Source: Facklamia hominis CCUG 36813
Lineage (GTDB): Bacteria; Bacillota; Bacilli; Lactobacillales; Aerococcaceae
Direction: 5' to 3'
Length of the DNA: 64,000 nucleotides
NCBI RefSeq assembly: GCF_000301035.1
Contig: NZ_JH932292.1
Span: 248,001 to 312,000, forward strand
Program-made: the position numbers and the translations under genes
Shown here: in pieces, positions 18,501 to 26,973 of the stretch
How the letters are laid out: every line of letters begins with the position of its first letter
Numbering within the stretch: the first letter of the stretch is position 1
The notes under the pieces: generated by a model
Seen by the model: the letters and a program-made list of their open reading frames with translations, nothing else
Database searches by the model: none
What the model was told of the DNA's origin: nothing

Positions 18501-19136
18501 TCATCCAACAAGCAGTTTAATCTTGTAGATAGCTTCTATGGATTAGACCTGCAGATATTAACTTATTTAGCCGTTGCCTTAAAAAAATACCCTCGGGCAA
18601 GGTCTTTGGGAGCCTTTTATCAACCAATCTTACAGGGTTATCGTCGTGCTGATAAATCGATTGCTCAATTGGATTCAGAGGGTCTGAAAACAGCTTTCTT
18701 AAAAGAACGACGACTTAATGGTTTTGTGACGCTGCCCTCCGATGTCTTACTCGATTTGGAAAAGGGTGCAAGTCTTAGCAAGCAGTCCCTAATCTATCCC
18801 GTTCGCTATAAAAAGGATGGAACCTATTACAGCGGGAGCCCATACTTTGATTCATCGCAAGTAAAAACGCTCTTAGCTTATACACATTGGATGTTTAAAA
18901 AAGCAGCCGACCAAATTCAAGCGGGTCATATCGAATTTGCCCCCTTTATTGATGCTCCATATACACCATCTTTAAGACGGCCTTATCGGTTGATTACTGG
19001 TTTTGATGCGAGTCAATCTTATTCAGCTTATCGTCAAAAAGGAATTGATAAGAAAGCTGTTTTAAAAGCTATGGAAGACCAACTTACTCATTTAAAATTA
19101 CAAAGAAAGGAGAAGTCCGATGGGATTACCGATTAA
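15507..19136 (+). CDS. rexB: ATP-dependent exonuclease subunit AddB/RexB
   Basis: About 1209 residues. It is the partner of RexA/AddA in the double-strand-break processing nuclease-helicase. The C-terminal RecB-type nuclease core is seen as GKIDRIDLI followed by QVIDYKSSNKQFN. The N-terminus lacks the Walker A motif of Bacillus AddB, and the C-terminus lacks the four iron-sulfur cysteines, so it is of the RexB type found in lactic acid bacteria. ATG at 15507 was chosen over an in-frame TTG at 15489 because AAAGGAGG (15493-15500) precedes it. Its end overlaps addA by 17 bases. Confidence 0.92.
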   Translation: MGLHVISGDDRYDKRPHILDQLFDQLKQDPDCQIYYIVPEHSKFEMEAAILDYQCQKFNKNSASLMALQVASFSRLAWFLMRDQKSKQSVSDLGLAMIIQTILRQSKDQIRLFRRQIKHPAFAEQLLVLFKELLEGNVTASDLSEDQLESLTEDTDPRTADLENLKLAELRYIYQAFLDELMRLDFQNFQLLNDLNDYLEKSDLSNTVIVIDQYDFFSSQEMQVVLNLAKCCKTVWLALAVDEEILKSKQPSRLYSLACHTYNRLKTLSYSLGIDFTTESPEEISYLANSDQCALLNSFKQLILDHHSYSSSMNKLPDLRKVKASSFCHFSQAASLEEELRYVANQIHDLVVHQGLRYRDIQVFARHMDRYQAIVDPIFQANKIPYFFDHALSMKNHRLYELIITLAALDRYQWQIEDIQQFIKSPLIRLMDLKPYFSDFTEEELEREYRHLLAQVDNYLYIHQLSGYQVYQLDYPWHFANIEQAYIDHQGKSRPFAQASLIEAFRESLVTRVFNSMKDLSQQTSGEALATGFYHLLQQLSVTDQLRESSVEAVKRGDQGVFRQNEQVWQLLMDAIQEFHMIYGQNAMTLEEFFLNLQAALEGASFHIIPPTLDQVRFSNFISPQVQTPKIAFLVGMDQDALPLIPQDSSLLTREERAKIADRLLPYQQLIQPINFYQGFELLQAYRLFLKADQRLYFSMAQTVQNKVLDWSPYLKTIIQRGGFDVKIISGMNWQTQEKSLNLDTVGQYPMTLAPILRSLRVSYETDSPIESLSQSIVYLLQSHPFEKERLESFIQGLFRFYHLPDRIDSDLALALYGKDMSLSVSQVEQYYQDPFSHFLLYGLRLKERRIAQIDPMSAGDFLHFSLDQLAKSLQDQAISLADLNPKDLDQRLHDIIATSLSQQDFRSFNQDTVSQAVFKQLQEQLFAFVHLIHQQNERLPARILISEGQFGRSKKDLLPSFSYSLESGGELFIRGKIDRIDLIDQINQAYLQVIDYKSSNKQFNLVDSFYGLDLQILTYLAVALKKYPRARSLGAFYQPILQGYRRADKSIAQLDSEGLKTAFLKERRLNGFVTLPSDVLLDLEKGASLSKQSLIYPVRYKKDGTYYSGSPYFDSSQVKTLLAYTHWMFKKAADQIQAGHIEFAPFIDAPYTPSLRRPYRLITGFDASQSYSAYRQKGIDKKAVLKAMEDQLTHLKLQRKEKSDGITD

Positions 19137-22100
19137 GCCAGCTAACAGTCACTTTAATGATCAACAATGGCAAGCTATTTATCAAAAAGGGGACAATTTG
19201 CTTGTGGCCGCTTCTGCTGGATCTGGGAAAACATCCGTTCTAATTGAACGGATTCTCCAACATTTAAATTCAACCTATGCAGAAATCGACCAACTATTAG
19301 TGGTAACCTTTACTGAAGCAGCGGCTTTAGAAATGAAAGAACGAATGGACAAAAAATTACAACAAGCGATTCAAACTAGTAGTGGTTCACATTTAACCTA
19401 TTTACTAGGGCAACGTGATAAACTCAGCCAAGCACACATAAGGACCCTACATGCCTTTTGTCTTCAAGTTATTCAACGTTTCTTCTACTTATCGGATATT
19501 AATCCTGATTTTCGTTTAATAACAAGTTCAGCGGAGTTGGAATTGATTTATCTTAGAGCCTGGCAAAGAGTGGTTGAACAGATCCACCAAGAAGACTCAG
19601 ATCAACTTTTAAAGCCAGTGGACTTTCAACGACTCTTGGATTGTTATAGTTCAAGTCGTGATAGTCAGGGATTATTGGACCTAGTTAAGGCGATTTATCA
19701 ATTTGCTCTAGCTCATCCACAGCCTATGGTCTGGTTAAAGGAAGCTTGTCATGGATTTAACTCACTCGAAGAATTTTTCGATTCCGAACTCTATGCTAAT
19801 GGCCTAGAAGTTACGCTTAAAGCGGGGTGCCAGCTCGCTCTACACTCCTATGAACATATTGAATCAATCTTAATGTCTTGTAGTCAAACATGTATTGATA
19901 AATATCAGTCTCTTTTACAAAATGAGGCTCAAGCCGTTCGGACAATTTATCAAGCACTCTTGGAGAAATCGCCTCAAAAAATATTCCAATCTCTGGATCA
20001 ACTTAGTTTTGACCGTTGGCCATCCAGTCGTGGTAAACAATTAGAGGAAGATCTGGAATGGATTCAGGAAATGAAGGAACTTCGTGACCAAGCCAAGAAT
20101 CAGTTGAATAATTTGCAGAAGCTATTTCCTTATGATTTGGCACAAAGTAAAAGTATTGAAATAAAGATTCAAGTTGATTTACAACGTTTAGGTCAGCTTT
20201 GTCAAGCCTTTTATGAACAAATTCAGTGGATTAAAAAGCAAGAAGCCCTGATGGACTATAATGATCTTGAACATGTTACCCTGGATTTATTAGCTCCTTA
20301 TGATCCCAACACTCAAAGCCGTCAGGCTTCTCCAGCTGCTCACTATTATCAAGCACAGTTTAAAGAGGTCATGGTCGATGAGTATCAAGATATTAACGAG
20401 ATTCAATCTGAAATACTTGCTTGGTTATCCCATCAATATGTTCCAAACCAAAAGGGAAATCTTTTTATGGTAGGAGATGTTAAACAGTCGATTTATGGTT
20501 TCCGGATGGCGGAACCCTCCTTATTCTTGGCAAAATACCAGGCTTATCAAGATAATCAAGGGGGACAGTTGATTCAATTAGATCGAAATTATCGATCCCG
20601 CTTTGAGGTGCTGAATTTTACAAATTATTTATTTGAACGATTAATGGATCACAAGTTTGGTCAGATGGATTATGGGTTAGCTGAAAGCCTAAAATTAGGA
20701 AGGAATGACTTTGACTACTCTGGGCCTGATAGCCCCTATCAAATTGAGATTTTGCTCTATAACAAAGAGGGTTTAGAGGAAGCTGAAGAGGCAGAAGATT
20801 TGGATTCTGATGCAAGTGGACTTTTTGATGCAAGTATTCAAGCAGAGGCCTTGATGATTGCTCAAGATATTCACAATAAAATTCGTTCCGGTTACCAGAT
20901 CTATGATAAGGATAGGGGACAGGATCGACAGATCACTTTTAGAGATATTGTTGTTTTATGTCCAACGAAAGCAAGCTTTTTACCTTTACATGAAGCGATG
21001 AACTATTATGGCTTACCTTTTATGAGTCAAGATATTGAAGCTTATTTTCAACGTCAGGAAATTCAATTGATGTTAGCTTTATTAAAATTATTAGATAACC
21101 CGATTCAGGATATTCCTTGGGTAGCCATATTACGCTCTTATTTTGTAGGATTAGATGATAATGATTTAAGTCGGATTCGTTTAGCCCATCCTAATGGGAG
21201 CTATTATGAAGCACTCGTCCATTATCTTTATCAAATAGAACCCACACATCAATATTATTCATCGGAACTTCAAAAACGCATAAAGGCTTTTTACCAACAA
21301 TTACTAAGCTGGATGGATTATCAAAATAATCATCGATTAGATGAACTCATTTGGCTTATTTATCAAGATACTGGCTTTTTAGATTTTGTAATGGGATTGG
21401 ATCATGGGCCTAAGAGACAAGCTAATTTGCATGCATTTTATCAGTTGGGTCAAACGCTTGCTCAACAAGGCAAGCAGACTCTTACTGCCTTTATTCAATA
21501 TATTGATAAAATGTTAGACCATGAGAAAGATTTGGCCGAGCCCTTATTAGTTGAAGAGAATCAAAATCAAATTCAAGCAATGACGATTCACGCCTCAAAG
21601 GGAAAGGAATATCCTATAGTTTATTTAATGAATTTAAGTCGTAAATTTAACCAACAGGACTTAAGAAGACCTGTTTGCTTAACTAAGAATTTTGGTATGG
21701 GCATTGATTACTATGAGTCCGATCAACGATTAATTTACCAATCGCTCTCTAAAGTGGCCCAACAACAAGTGCTTGAACAGAACGCTAAATCCGAAGAATT
21801 ACGGAAACTTTATGTTGCTTTGACTCGTGCAGAACAAAAATTGATCCTAGTAGGAACAATTAATAAAGAAGAAGAGTGGGAAAATTGGCAGGATCAAGTA
21901 GTTAAAGCCAAGGCCCCTGAATCCGTATTGGTTGATCTAGCCAGTCGATCACAAGCCAAGCATTTTTTACAGTGGATTGCAAGTGCCCTAGCTTTGTATC
22001 GTGCTAATACACAGGGGAATGCTAAGCTACAAGAAGGGGATTTTAAAGTAAGCATTAAAAATCAGAGTCAAATACAAGAACAACTCCCTACGATTAACGC

Positions 22101-22995
22101 TTGGTCGACCTTAAAGGACCCCAATCTTTGGCTACAAGAAAGCTGGGAGCCTTTAGTCAATCGTCAACCTGATTCTAGCATTAATTTAGCCCGATTGAAT
22201 CAACAACTATTCTATGATTACCCATATATTCACTCCAGTCAAACCTCTTCTTATCAATCTGTTTCTGAACTGAAGCGGTTATTTGAAGAGCCGGACCATC
22301 CACACATTTCTCATTTTGAGGATCGACGACCCGGACTTGTCGATCAAGGTGTCCAATCTCTGCCGTTTATGCGGGATGCATTTTTAGCCCCTGAATTTAT
22401 GCAGGAAGATAGGATGACAGCAAGTCGAATCGGTAGCCTTAACCACTTCTTTATGCAGAAAATTGATTTTAGTGAATTTCAAGCTAGATCAATTCAGCAA
22501 TATCCAAGTGTTTTAAACCAGCAGGCTAATAACTTATTAATTCAAGGATACTTAACTAAACAAGAGATTAGTCACTTGGCTGTTGATTCGATCAGTCATT
22601 TCTTAGCCTCATCCTTAGGTCAAGAAATGATCGATAATGCTGCTAATATCCAAAAAGAACGACCCTATTCTTACTGGGTTAAAGCAAGTGAGTTGTTTCA
22701 AAACCTGCCTCAAGCATCCCTTAAATTTGCTGAAGATCATGTCCTAATTCATGGGGTCATTGATGCTTATTGGCTTCGTTCTAATGAAGGATTTGTCTTG
22801 ATCGACTATAAAACAGATCGATTTCATCCTTCAGCTCATTTAAGTAAGGAGGAACAATTAGCCCGCCTAAAATCAAAATATCAAACTCAGTTAAGTCTAT
22901 ATGCACAGGCCCTTAAAAACGCCTTGAACATGGAGGCAGCTGGAATTTATTTAGTTGCCTTAGATTTTAATCAAGTCATTTCAATGACTGAGTGA
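19120..22995 (+). CDS. rexA: ATP-dependent helicase/nuclease subunit AddA/RexA
   Basis: 1291 residues. A UvrD-like SF1 helicase occupies most of it: Walker A AASAGSGKTSVLIERI, Walker B MVDEYQDINEIQ, motif III GDVKQSIYGFR, motif IV LDRNYRS and motif VI YVALTRAEQKL. A C-terminal RecB-family nuclease domain with GVIDAYW and LIDYKTDRFHP supplies the second nuclease. With RexB it resects broken ends until it meets a Chi-like site. It overlaps rexB by 17 bases, so the two are translationally coupled, and is followed by a terminator. Confidence 0.95.
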   Translation: MGLPIKPANSHFNDQQWQAIYQKGDNLLVAASAGSGKTSVLIERILQHLNSTYAEIDQLLVVTFTEAAALEMKERMDKKLQQAIQTSSGSHLTYLLGQRDKLSQAHIRTLHAFCLQVIQRFFYLSDINPDFRLITSSAELELIYLRAWQRVVEQIHQEDSDQLLKPVDFQRLLDCYSSSRDSQGLLDLVKAIYQFALAHPQPMVWLKEACHGFNSLEEFFDSELYANGLEVTLKAGCQLALHSYEHIESILMSCSQTCIDKYQSLLQNEAQAVRTIYQALLEKSPQKIFQSLDQLSFDRWPSSRGKQLEEDLEWIQEMKELRDQAKNQLNNLQKLFPYDLAQSKSIEIKIQVDLQRLGQLCQAFYEQIQWIKKQEALMDYNDLEHVTLDLLAPYDPNTQSRQASPAAHYYQAQFKEVMVDEYQDINEIQSEILAWLSHQYVPNQKGNLFMVGDVKQSIYGFRMAEPSLFLAKYQAYQDNQGGQLIQLDRNYRSRFEVLNFTNYLFERLMDHKFGQMDYGLAESLKLGRNDFDYSGPDSPYQIEILLYNKEGLEEAEEAEDLDSDASGLFDASIQAEALMIAQDIHNKIRSGYQIYDKDRGQDRQITFRDIVVLCPTKASFLPLHEAMNYYGLPFMSQDIEAYFQRQEIQLMLALLKLLDNPIQDIPWVAILRSYFVGLDDNDLSRIRLAHPNGSYYEALVHYLYQIEPTHQYYSSELQKRIKAFYQQLLSWMDYQNNHRLDELIWLIYQDTGFLDFVMGLDHGPKRQANLHAFYQLGQTLAQQGKQTLTAFIQYIDKMLDHEKDLAEPLLVEENQNQIQAMTIHASKGKEYPIVYLMNLSRKFNQQDLRRPVCLTKNFGMGIDYYESDQRLIYQSLSKVAQQQVLEQNAKSEELRKLYVALTRAEQKLILVGTINKEEEWENWQDQVVKAKAPESVLVDLASRSQAKHFLQWIASALALYRANTQGNAKLQEGDFKVSIKNQSQIQEQLPTINAWSTLKDPNLWLQESWEPLVNRQPDSSINLARLNQQLFYDYPYIHSSQTSSYQSVSELKRLFEEPDHPHISHFEDRRPGLVDQGVQSLPFMRDAFLAPEFMQEDRMTASRIGSLNHFFMQKIDFSEFQARSIQQYPSVLNQQANNLLIQGYLTKQEISHLAVDSISHFLASSLGQEMIDNAANIQKERPYSYWVKASELFQNLPQASLKFAEDHVLIHGVIDAYWLRSNEGFVLIDYKTDRFHPSAHLSKEEQLARLKSKYQTQLSLYAQALKNALNMEAAGIYLVALDFNQVISMTE

Positions 22996-23023
22996 GATAA
23001 TGGCATTATAAAATGACTGTATT

Positions 23024-23055
23024 AAAGACTGTTACTTAAATGTAATAGTCTTTTT
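23024..23055 (+). terminator. Terminator after rexA
   Basis: AAAGACTGTTAC (23024-23035) pairs with GTAATAGTCTTT (23042-23053), followed by T residues. Confidence 0.8.
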
Positions 23056-23130
23056 ATCTTTAATAACTTCGAATATAGACAAATTTTCCGAACATTCACT
23101 TTTCTAATTGGAAGATTTATTGATTTTTGC

Positions 23131-23158
23131 TTGTTCGAGGGTAGGGGGATGCTATAAT
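23131..23158 (+). promoter_or_regulatory. Promoter of the pot operon
   Basis: TTGTTC (23131-23136), 16-base spacer, TATAAT (23153-23158), 27 bases before the potB start. The -10 is a perfect match. Confidence 0.7.
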
Positions 23159-23185
23159 TGGCTTTGTATTAGTTAGGAGGCACTT

Positions 23186-24013
23186 ATGAAGCAAAAGCAT
23201 CAGTATTTATGGATCTTACCTGGCGTAGTGATTCTGCTCTTTTTTTTAATTTTTCCCTTATTGTCTATTCTCTATCCAACAATAATGCCGGATGGCTTTA
23301 GTTTATCAGCTTATGGTGAATTTTTTGCCAACAGTTTTAATCGAAGTGTTTTTTGGCGAACTCTAAAAATAGCCAGTTTAGTCACTTTCTTAGCAGCCTT
23401 GTTAGGTCTGCCTACGGCTTACTATATGGCTAATTGCTCGGCAAAAGTTCGGTCTCTATTAATGGGTCTTGTTCTGTTTCCATTGCTTATTAATTCGGTG
23501 GTCCGATCCTTTGCTTGGATAACGATCCTGGGACGTAATGGTTTGATTAATCAACTCTTAGCATCATTACATTGGGTAAATGAACCCATTAAGCTTTTAT
23601 ATACAGAATCTGCCATTGTGATCGGTTCCTTGTATCTCTTCTTACCGCTGATGATTATTACACTAGTCGGTGTTATTGAAACCATTAACCCTGAAATTAT
23701 TGAAGCGAGTCGTAGTTTAGGGGCGAGTCCTATCCGTTCTTTTTGGGACGTTATTTTTCCCTTAACGCTGCCTGGAATTATTGTTGGGTCAATCCTTGTA
23801 TTTACAGGGACTTTGACAGCCTATACTACTCCCCAATTATTGGGAGGGAATGAAAACATGTTAATGTCTACTTTTCTTTACCAAAATGCGATGACCTTAG
23901 GAGATTGGCAGTTAGCTGGGGTCATTGCCTTATTAATGATTGTTGTAACGATTATCGTTATGAAGGCTTTAAATGCCATGGCGCGTCAGCTTGATAAAAG
24001 GGGGACGATTTAA
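23186..24013 (+). CDS. potB: Spermidine/putrescine ABC transporter permease PotB
   Basis: 275 residues with six predicted membrane segments; the first spans about residues 8-28. The cytoplasmic EAA loop that contacts the ATPase reads EASRSLGASPIRSFWDVIFPL. It forms half of the membrane channel for polyamine import. It is first in a four-gene operon behind a clear promoter with an AGGAGG ribosome site, and its stop overlaps the potC start (TAATG). The order here is B-C-A-D, not the more usual A-B-C-D. Confidence 0.93.
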   Translation: MKQKHQYLWILPGVVILLFFLIFPLLSILYPTIMPDGFSLSAYGEFFANSFNRSVFWRTLKIASLVTFLAALLGLPTAYYMANCSAKVRSLLMGLVLFPLLINSVVRSFAWITILGRNGLINQLLASLHWVNEPIKLLYTESAIVIGSLYLFLPLMIITLVGVIETINPEIIEASRSLGASPIRSFWDVIFPLTLPGIIVGSILVFTGTLTAYTTPQLLGGNENMLMSTFLYQNAMTLGDWQLAGVIALLMIVVTIIVMKALNAMARQLDKRGTI

Positions 24014-24792
24014 TGAAGCGACTATCAGCCTTGACAGTAGTGGCATACAGTGTTCTATTCTTTCTATTTGCTCCTCTTTTTATTGTGATTGTAAGTTCTT
24101 TTGGAGAGAATGCAGCGATTCAATTTCCCATTGAAGGGTTTTCCTTAAAATGGTATGTCAATGCTTTTTCAAACCAATCTTTTATGGATAGTTTTTTATT
24201 GAGTCTTTGGATTGCCTTATCCGCAACCCTAGCAGCTATTTTGGTAGGCGTCCCTGCAGCTTATTCACTAGCTAGACATCAATATCCCTTTAAGTCAGCG
24301 ATTCGAGATTTCTTTTTATCGCCTACCTTAATTCCCGGCATCGTCGTCGGTTTTTCACTCTTTAAATTTATTGTGATCCAATGTCAGCTGGATCTTTTGC
24401 TTGGCTTATTTTTAGGGCATTTTTTGATTAGTTTACCTTATGTTATTCGAGTGGTGGGATCAAATTTAGATCAGTTAGATTTTTCAATGGAAGAAGCAGC
24501 TTGGACACTAGGTGCCAGTAAAATAAGAACTTTTATTGAAATTATATTACCGAATATTCGTTCAGGAATTTTCGCGAGTTTTATGTTAGCCTTTATTAAT
24601 TCTTTCAATAATATTCCAGTATCACAATTTTTATCCGGACCAGGGGTGACTTTATTGCCGACCCAATTGATGGGATATATTGAGTATAATTATGATCCTA
24701 CAGTATCCGCAATATCGGTTTTATTAATGGCCTTAACAGTTGTGATCATGATCTTAATCGAAAAAACATTGGGACTCTCCAAGGTTATGTAG
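24013..24792 (+). CDS. potC: Spermidine/putrescine ABC transporter permease PotC
   Basis: 259 residues with six predicted membrane helices and the EAA-loop sequence EEAAWTLGASKIRTFIEIILP. It pairs with PotB to form the translocation pore. Its start is coupled to the potB stop by a one-base overlap. Assignment to the polyamine type rests on resemblance to PotC and the complete set of neighbours. Confidence 0.93.
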   Translation: MKRLSALTVVAYSVLFFLFAPLFIVIVSSFGENAAIQFPIEGFSLKWYVNAFSNQSFMDSFLLSLWIALSATLAAILVGVPAAYSLARHQYPFKSAIRDFFLSPTLIPGIVVGFSLFKFIVIQCQLDLLLGLFLGHFLISLPYVIRVVGSNLDQLDFSMEEAAWTLGASKIRTFIEIILPNIRSGIFASFMLAFINSFNNIPVSQFLSGPGVTLLPTQLMGYIEYNYDPTVSAISVLLMALTVVIMILIEKTLGLSKVM

Positions 24793-24805
24793 AAGGGATG
24801 TATCT

Positions 24806-25825
24806 ATGTCATTTATAGAATTAAATAATTTATCAGTGGCTTATAACAAGCAACAGATGATTTTACAAGATTTTAATTTAAACATTGAAAAAGGAGAATT
24901 GGTATCCTTATTGGGGCCATCTGGTTGTGGTAAGACGACGACATTGAGAACCCTAGCAGGGTTAGTTCCTGCTCAATCGGGTGAAATCTGTGTCGCTGGT
25001 AAAAATTTGATAAAAACACCGGTTCATCAGCGGAATTTTGGAATGGTCTTTCAATCTTATGCCTTATTTCCACATATGTCAGTCAGAGAAAATATTGCTT
25101 ATGGACTAAAATTAAGAAAAGAAAATGCGACTCAGCAAAAAGAAAAAGTAGACCATATCTTAAAATTAGTAGGTTTGTCCGATCTAGCGGATCGCTATCC
25201 ACAAGATCTTTCTGGAGGACAGCGTCAGCGTGTGGCTTTGGCACGTGCCTTAGTCATTGAGCCACAATTATTATTATTGGATGAGCCATTATCAAATCTG
25301 GATGCTAAATTGCGTGTCCAATTACGTAATGAAATTCGCCGTATTCAACAAGAAATTGGTATTACGACCTTATTTGTAACACATGATCAGGAAGAATGTT
25401 TTGCTATTTCAGATAAAGTGGCGGTCATGAATCAAGGTGTTATCGAACAATATGACCATCCAGAGCAGATTTATCGTCAGCCAAAAACTGCTTTTGTGGC
25501 TAATTTTGTCGGTTTTGAGACCTTTATTCCAGTCCAATTAGTCAATGGAAAGTATCAGAGTGCTTCCGGTCAAGATTTTTCGGTAAATTCTCAAAAAGAC
25601 CGAGGAGTATTAACAATCCGACCTGAAGAGATTATTGTTTTGACTAGTGAGCATGGAGAAGATGATATAGAGGCTACTGTTGAAACAATTAACTTTTTAG
25701 GTAAGTCTTACCAGTATGATATGCTTACAAAGGAGGGAAGAATACCGGTTCAAAGTAAGATTAAGTTACAGCCACATGAGAAAGTCTATCTACATTTCCC
25801 ACAAGATCATTTAATTTTATTATAA
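24806..25825 (+). CDS. potA: Spermidine/putrescine ABC transporter ATP-binding protein PotA
   Basis: 339 residues. The nucleotide-binding domain (~1-240) contains Walker A GPSGCGKTTT, Q-loop VFQSYALFPHM, signature LSGGQRQRVALARAL, Walker B LLLLDEPLSNLD and the switch His in FVTHDQEE. The C-terminal ~100 residues form a TOBE-type regulatory domain with the common RPEEI motif. It drives the PotBC channel. It sits 13 bases after potC, after the permease genes and not before them. Confidence 0.94.
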   Translation: MSFIELNNLSVAYNKQQMILQDFNLNIEKGELVSLLGPSGCGKTTTLRTLAGLVPAQSGEICVAGKNLIKTPVHQRNFGMVFQSYALFPHMSVRENIAYGLKLRKENATQQKEKVDHILKLVGLSDLADRYPQDLSGGQRQRVALARALVIEPQLLLLDEPLSNLDAKLRVQLRNEIRRIQQEIGITTLFVTHDQEECFAISDKVAVMNQGVIEQYDHPEQIYRQPKTAFVANFVGFETFIPVQLVNGKYQSASGQDFSVNSQKDRGVLTIRPEEIIVLTSEHGEDDIEATVETINFLGKSYQYDMLTKEGRIPVQSKIKLQPHEKVYLHFPQDHLILL

Positions 25826-25836
25826 GGAGAATCATT

Positions 25837-26874
25837 ATGAAAAAAACATTTACTTTAGCTTGTTTATCAGGTGCTCTATTAGCCAATACGCTAGTACCAA
25901 CTGCCTATGCTGCCAGTCATAAATTAACTTTATCAACATTTGCGATTAATGAGGATATCATTAAACAAGATATTCTAGTTCCATTTTCTGAAAAATTTGA
26001 CACCGAATTTGTAACAGAAGTGGGTAATTCGGGTGAGCGCTTTACCAAATTAACCAACAATCCTAATGCCAAGATCGATATCATTGAATTATCTCAAGCA
26101 CATGCGACTCAAGGACAAACTGATGGCTTATTTGAGAAATTAGATGCCAGCAAGGTGCCAAATATTGATTTATTAACGGATTCTGCTAAAGAAGTGGTTG
26201 AAACGGCAGGGGTGCCTTATACGGTCAATTCAATCGGTATTATCTATGATCCTGAAGCCTTAGGAAAAGATATAAGCGAATGGGCTGATCTATGGGACAG
26301 TTCCTTAGCTGGGAAAGTCTCTATTCCAGATATTTCAACAACCTTTGGTCCTGCTTTTTTATATCTTGCCAGTGACTATAAGGGCGTCGATATTACGTCC
26401 GATCAAGGTAAAGCGGCCTTTGAAGCCTTAAGTGAATTACGCCCTAATATCCTTAAGACCTATTCTAAATCCTCTGATTTATCAAACTTGTTTCAAACTG
26501 GCGAAATTCAAGCAGCAGTAGTGGCTGATTTTGCGATTCCACTAATCTTACAAGCTAATCCTCAGCTTAAATATGTGGTCCCTGAATCAGGTACCTATGC
26601 TAACTACAACACGGTCAATGTCTTAGCAAAATCAGAAAATAAAGAATTGGCTTATGACTATGTCAATTGGAAGTTAGATCAAGAGCTTCAAGTTAAAGTC
26701 GCTGAAAGCCTCAATGAAACACCGACTAATAAAGAAGTTCAGTTATCAGATGACCTTCAAGCCAATAAAACTTATGGAGCAATCGTAGAACGCGCTAAAT
26801 CCATCGATTATTCCTTTGTTGATCAACACTTAAAAGCTTGGATCCAAGAATGGAATCAAGTAATCAATCAATAA
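25837..26874 (+). CDS. potD: Spermidine/putrescine-binding protein PotD
   Basis: 345 residues of the PotD/F binding-protein family: an N-terminal lobe starting KLTLSTFAINEDIIKQDILVP, a middle with PYTVNSIGIIYDPEAL, and KVSIPDISTTFGPAFLY. It captures polyamines for PotABC. The N-terminus is a signal peptide ending TAYAAS, which suits signal peptidase I. The only cysteine (residue 9) comes too early and in a poor context for a lipobox, so the usual Gram-positive lipid anchor seems absent. It ends the operon and is followed by a strong terminator. Confidence 0.92.
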   Translation: MKKTFTLACLSGALLANTLVPTAYAASHKLTLSTFAINEDIIKQDILVPFSEKFDTEFVTEVGNSGERFTKLTNNPNAKIDIIELSQAHATQGQTDGLFEKLDASKVPNIDLLTDSAKEVVETAGVPYTVNSIGIIYDPEALGKDISEWADLWDSSLAGKVSIPDISTTFGPAFLYLASDYKGVDITSDQGKAAFEALSELRPNILKTYSKSSDLSNLFQTGEIQAAVVADFAIPLILQANPQLKYVVPESGTYANYNTVNVLAKSENKELAYDYVNWKLDQELQVKVAESLNETPTNKEVQLSDDLQANKTYGAIVERAKSIDYSFVDQHLKAWIQEWNQVINQ

Positions 26875-26923
26875 TCAACCTTTAAAGGCTGATTGCTCTG
26901 GATTGAATAATAGCTATAAAATA

Positions 26924-26956
26924 AAAAGCTGCGATGGATTGATCGCAGCTTTTTTA
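26924..26956 (+). terminator. Terminator after the pot operon
   Basis: AAAAGCTGCGAT (26924-26935) pairs with ATCGCAGCTTTT (26942-26953), followed by T residues. Confidence 0.88.
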
Positions 26957-26973
26957 GAAGGGAAAAGGATAGA

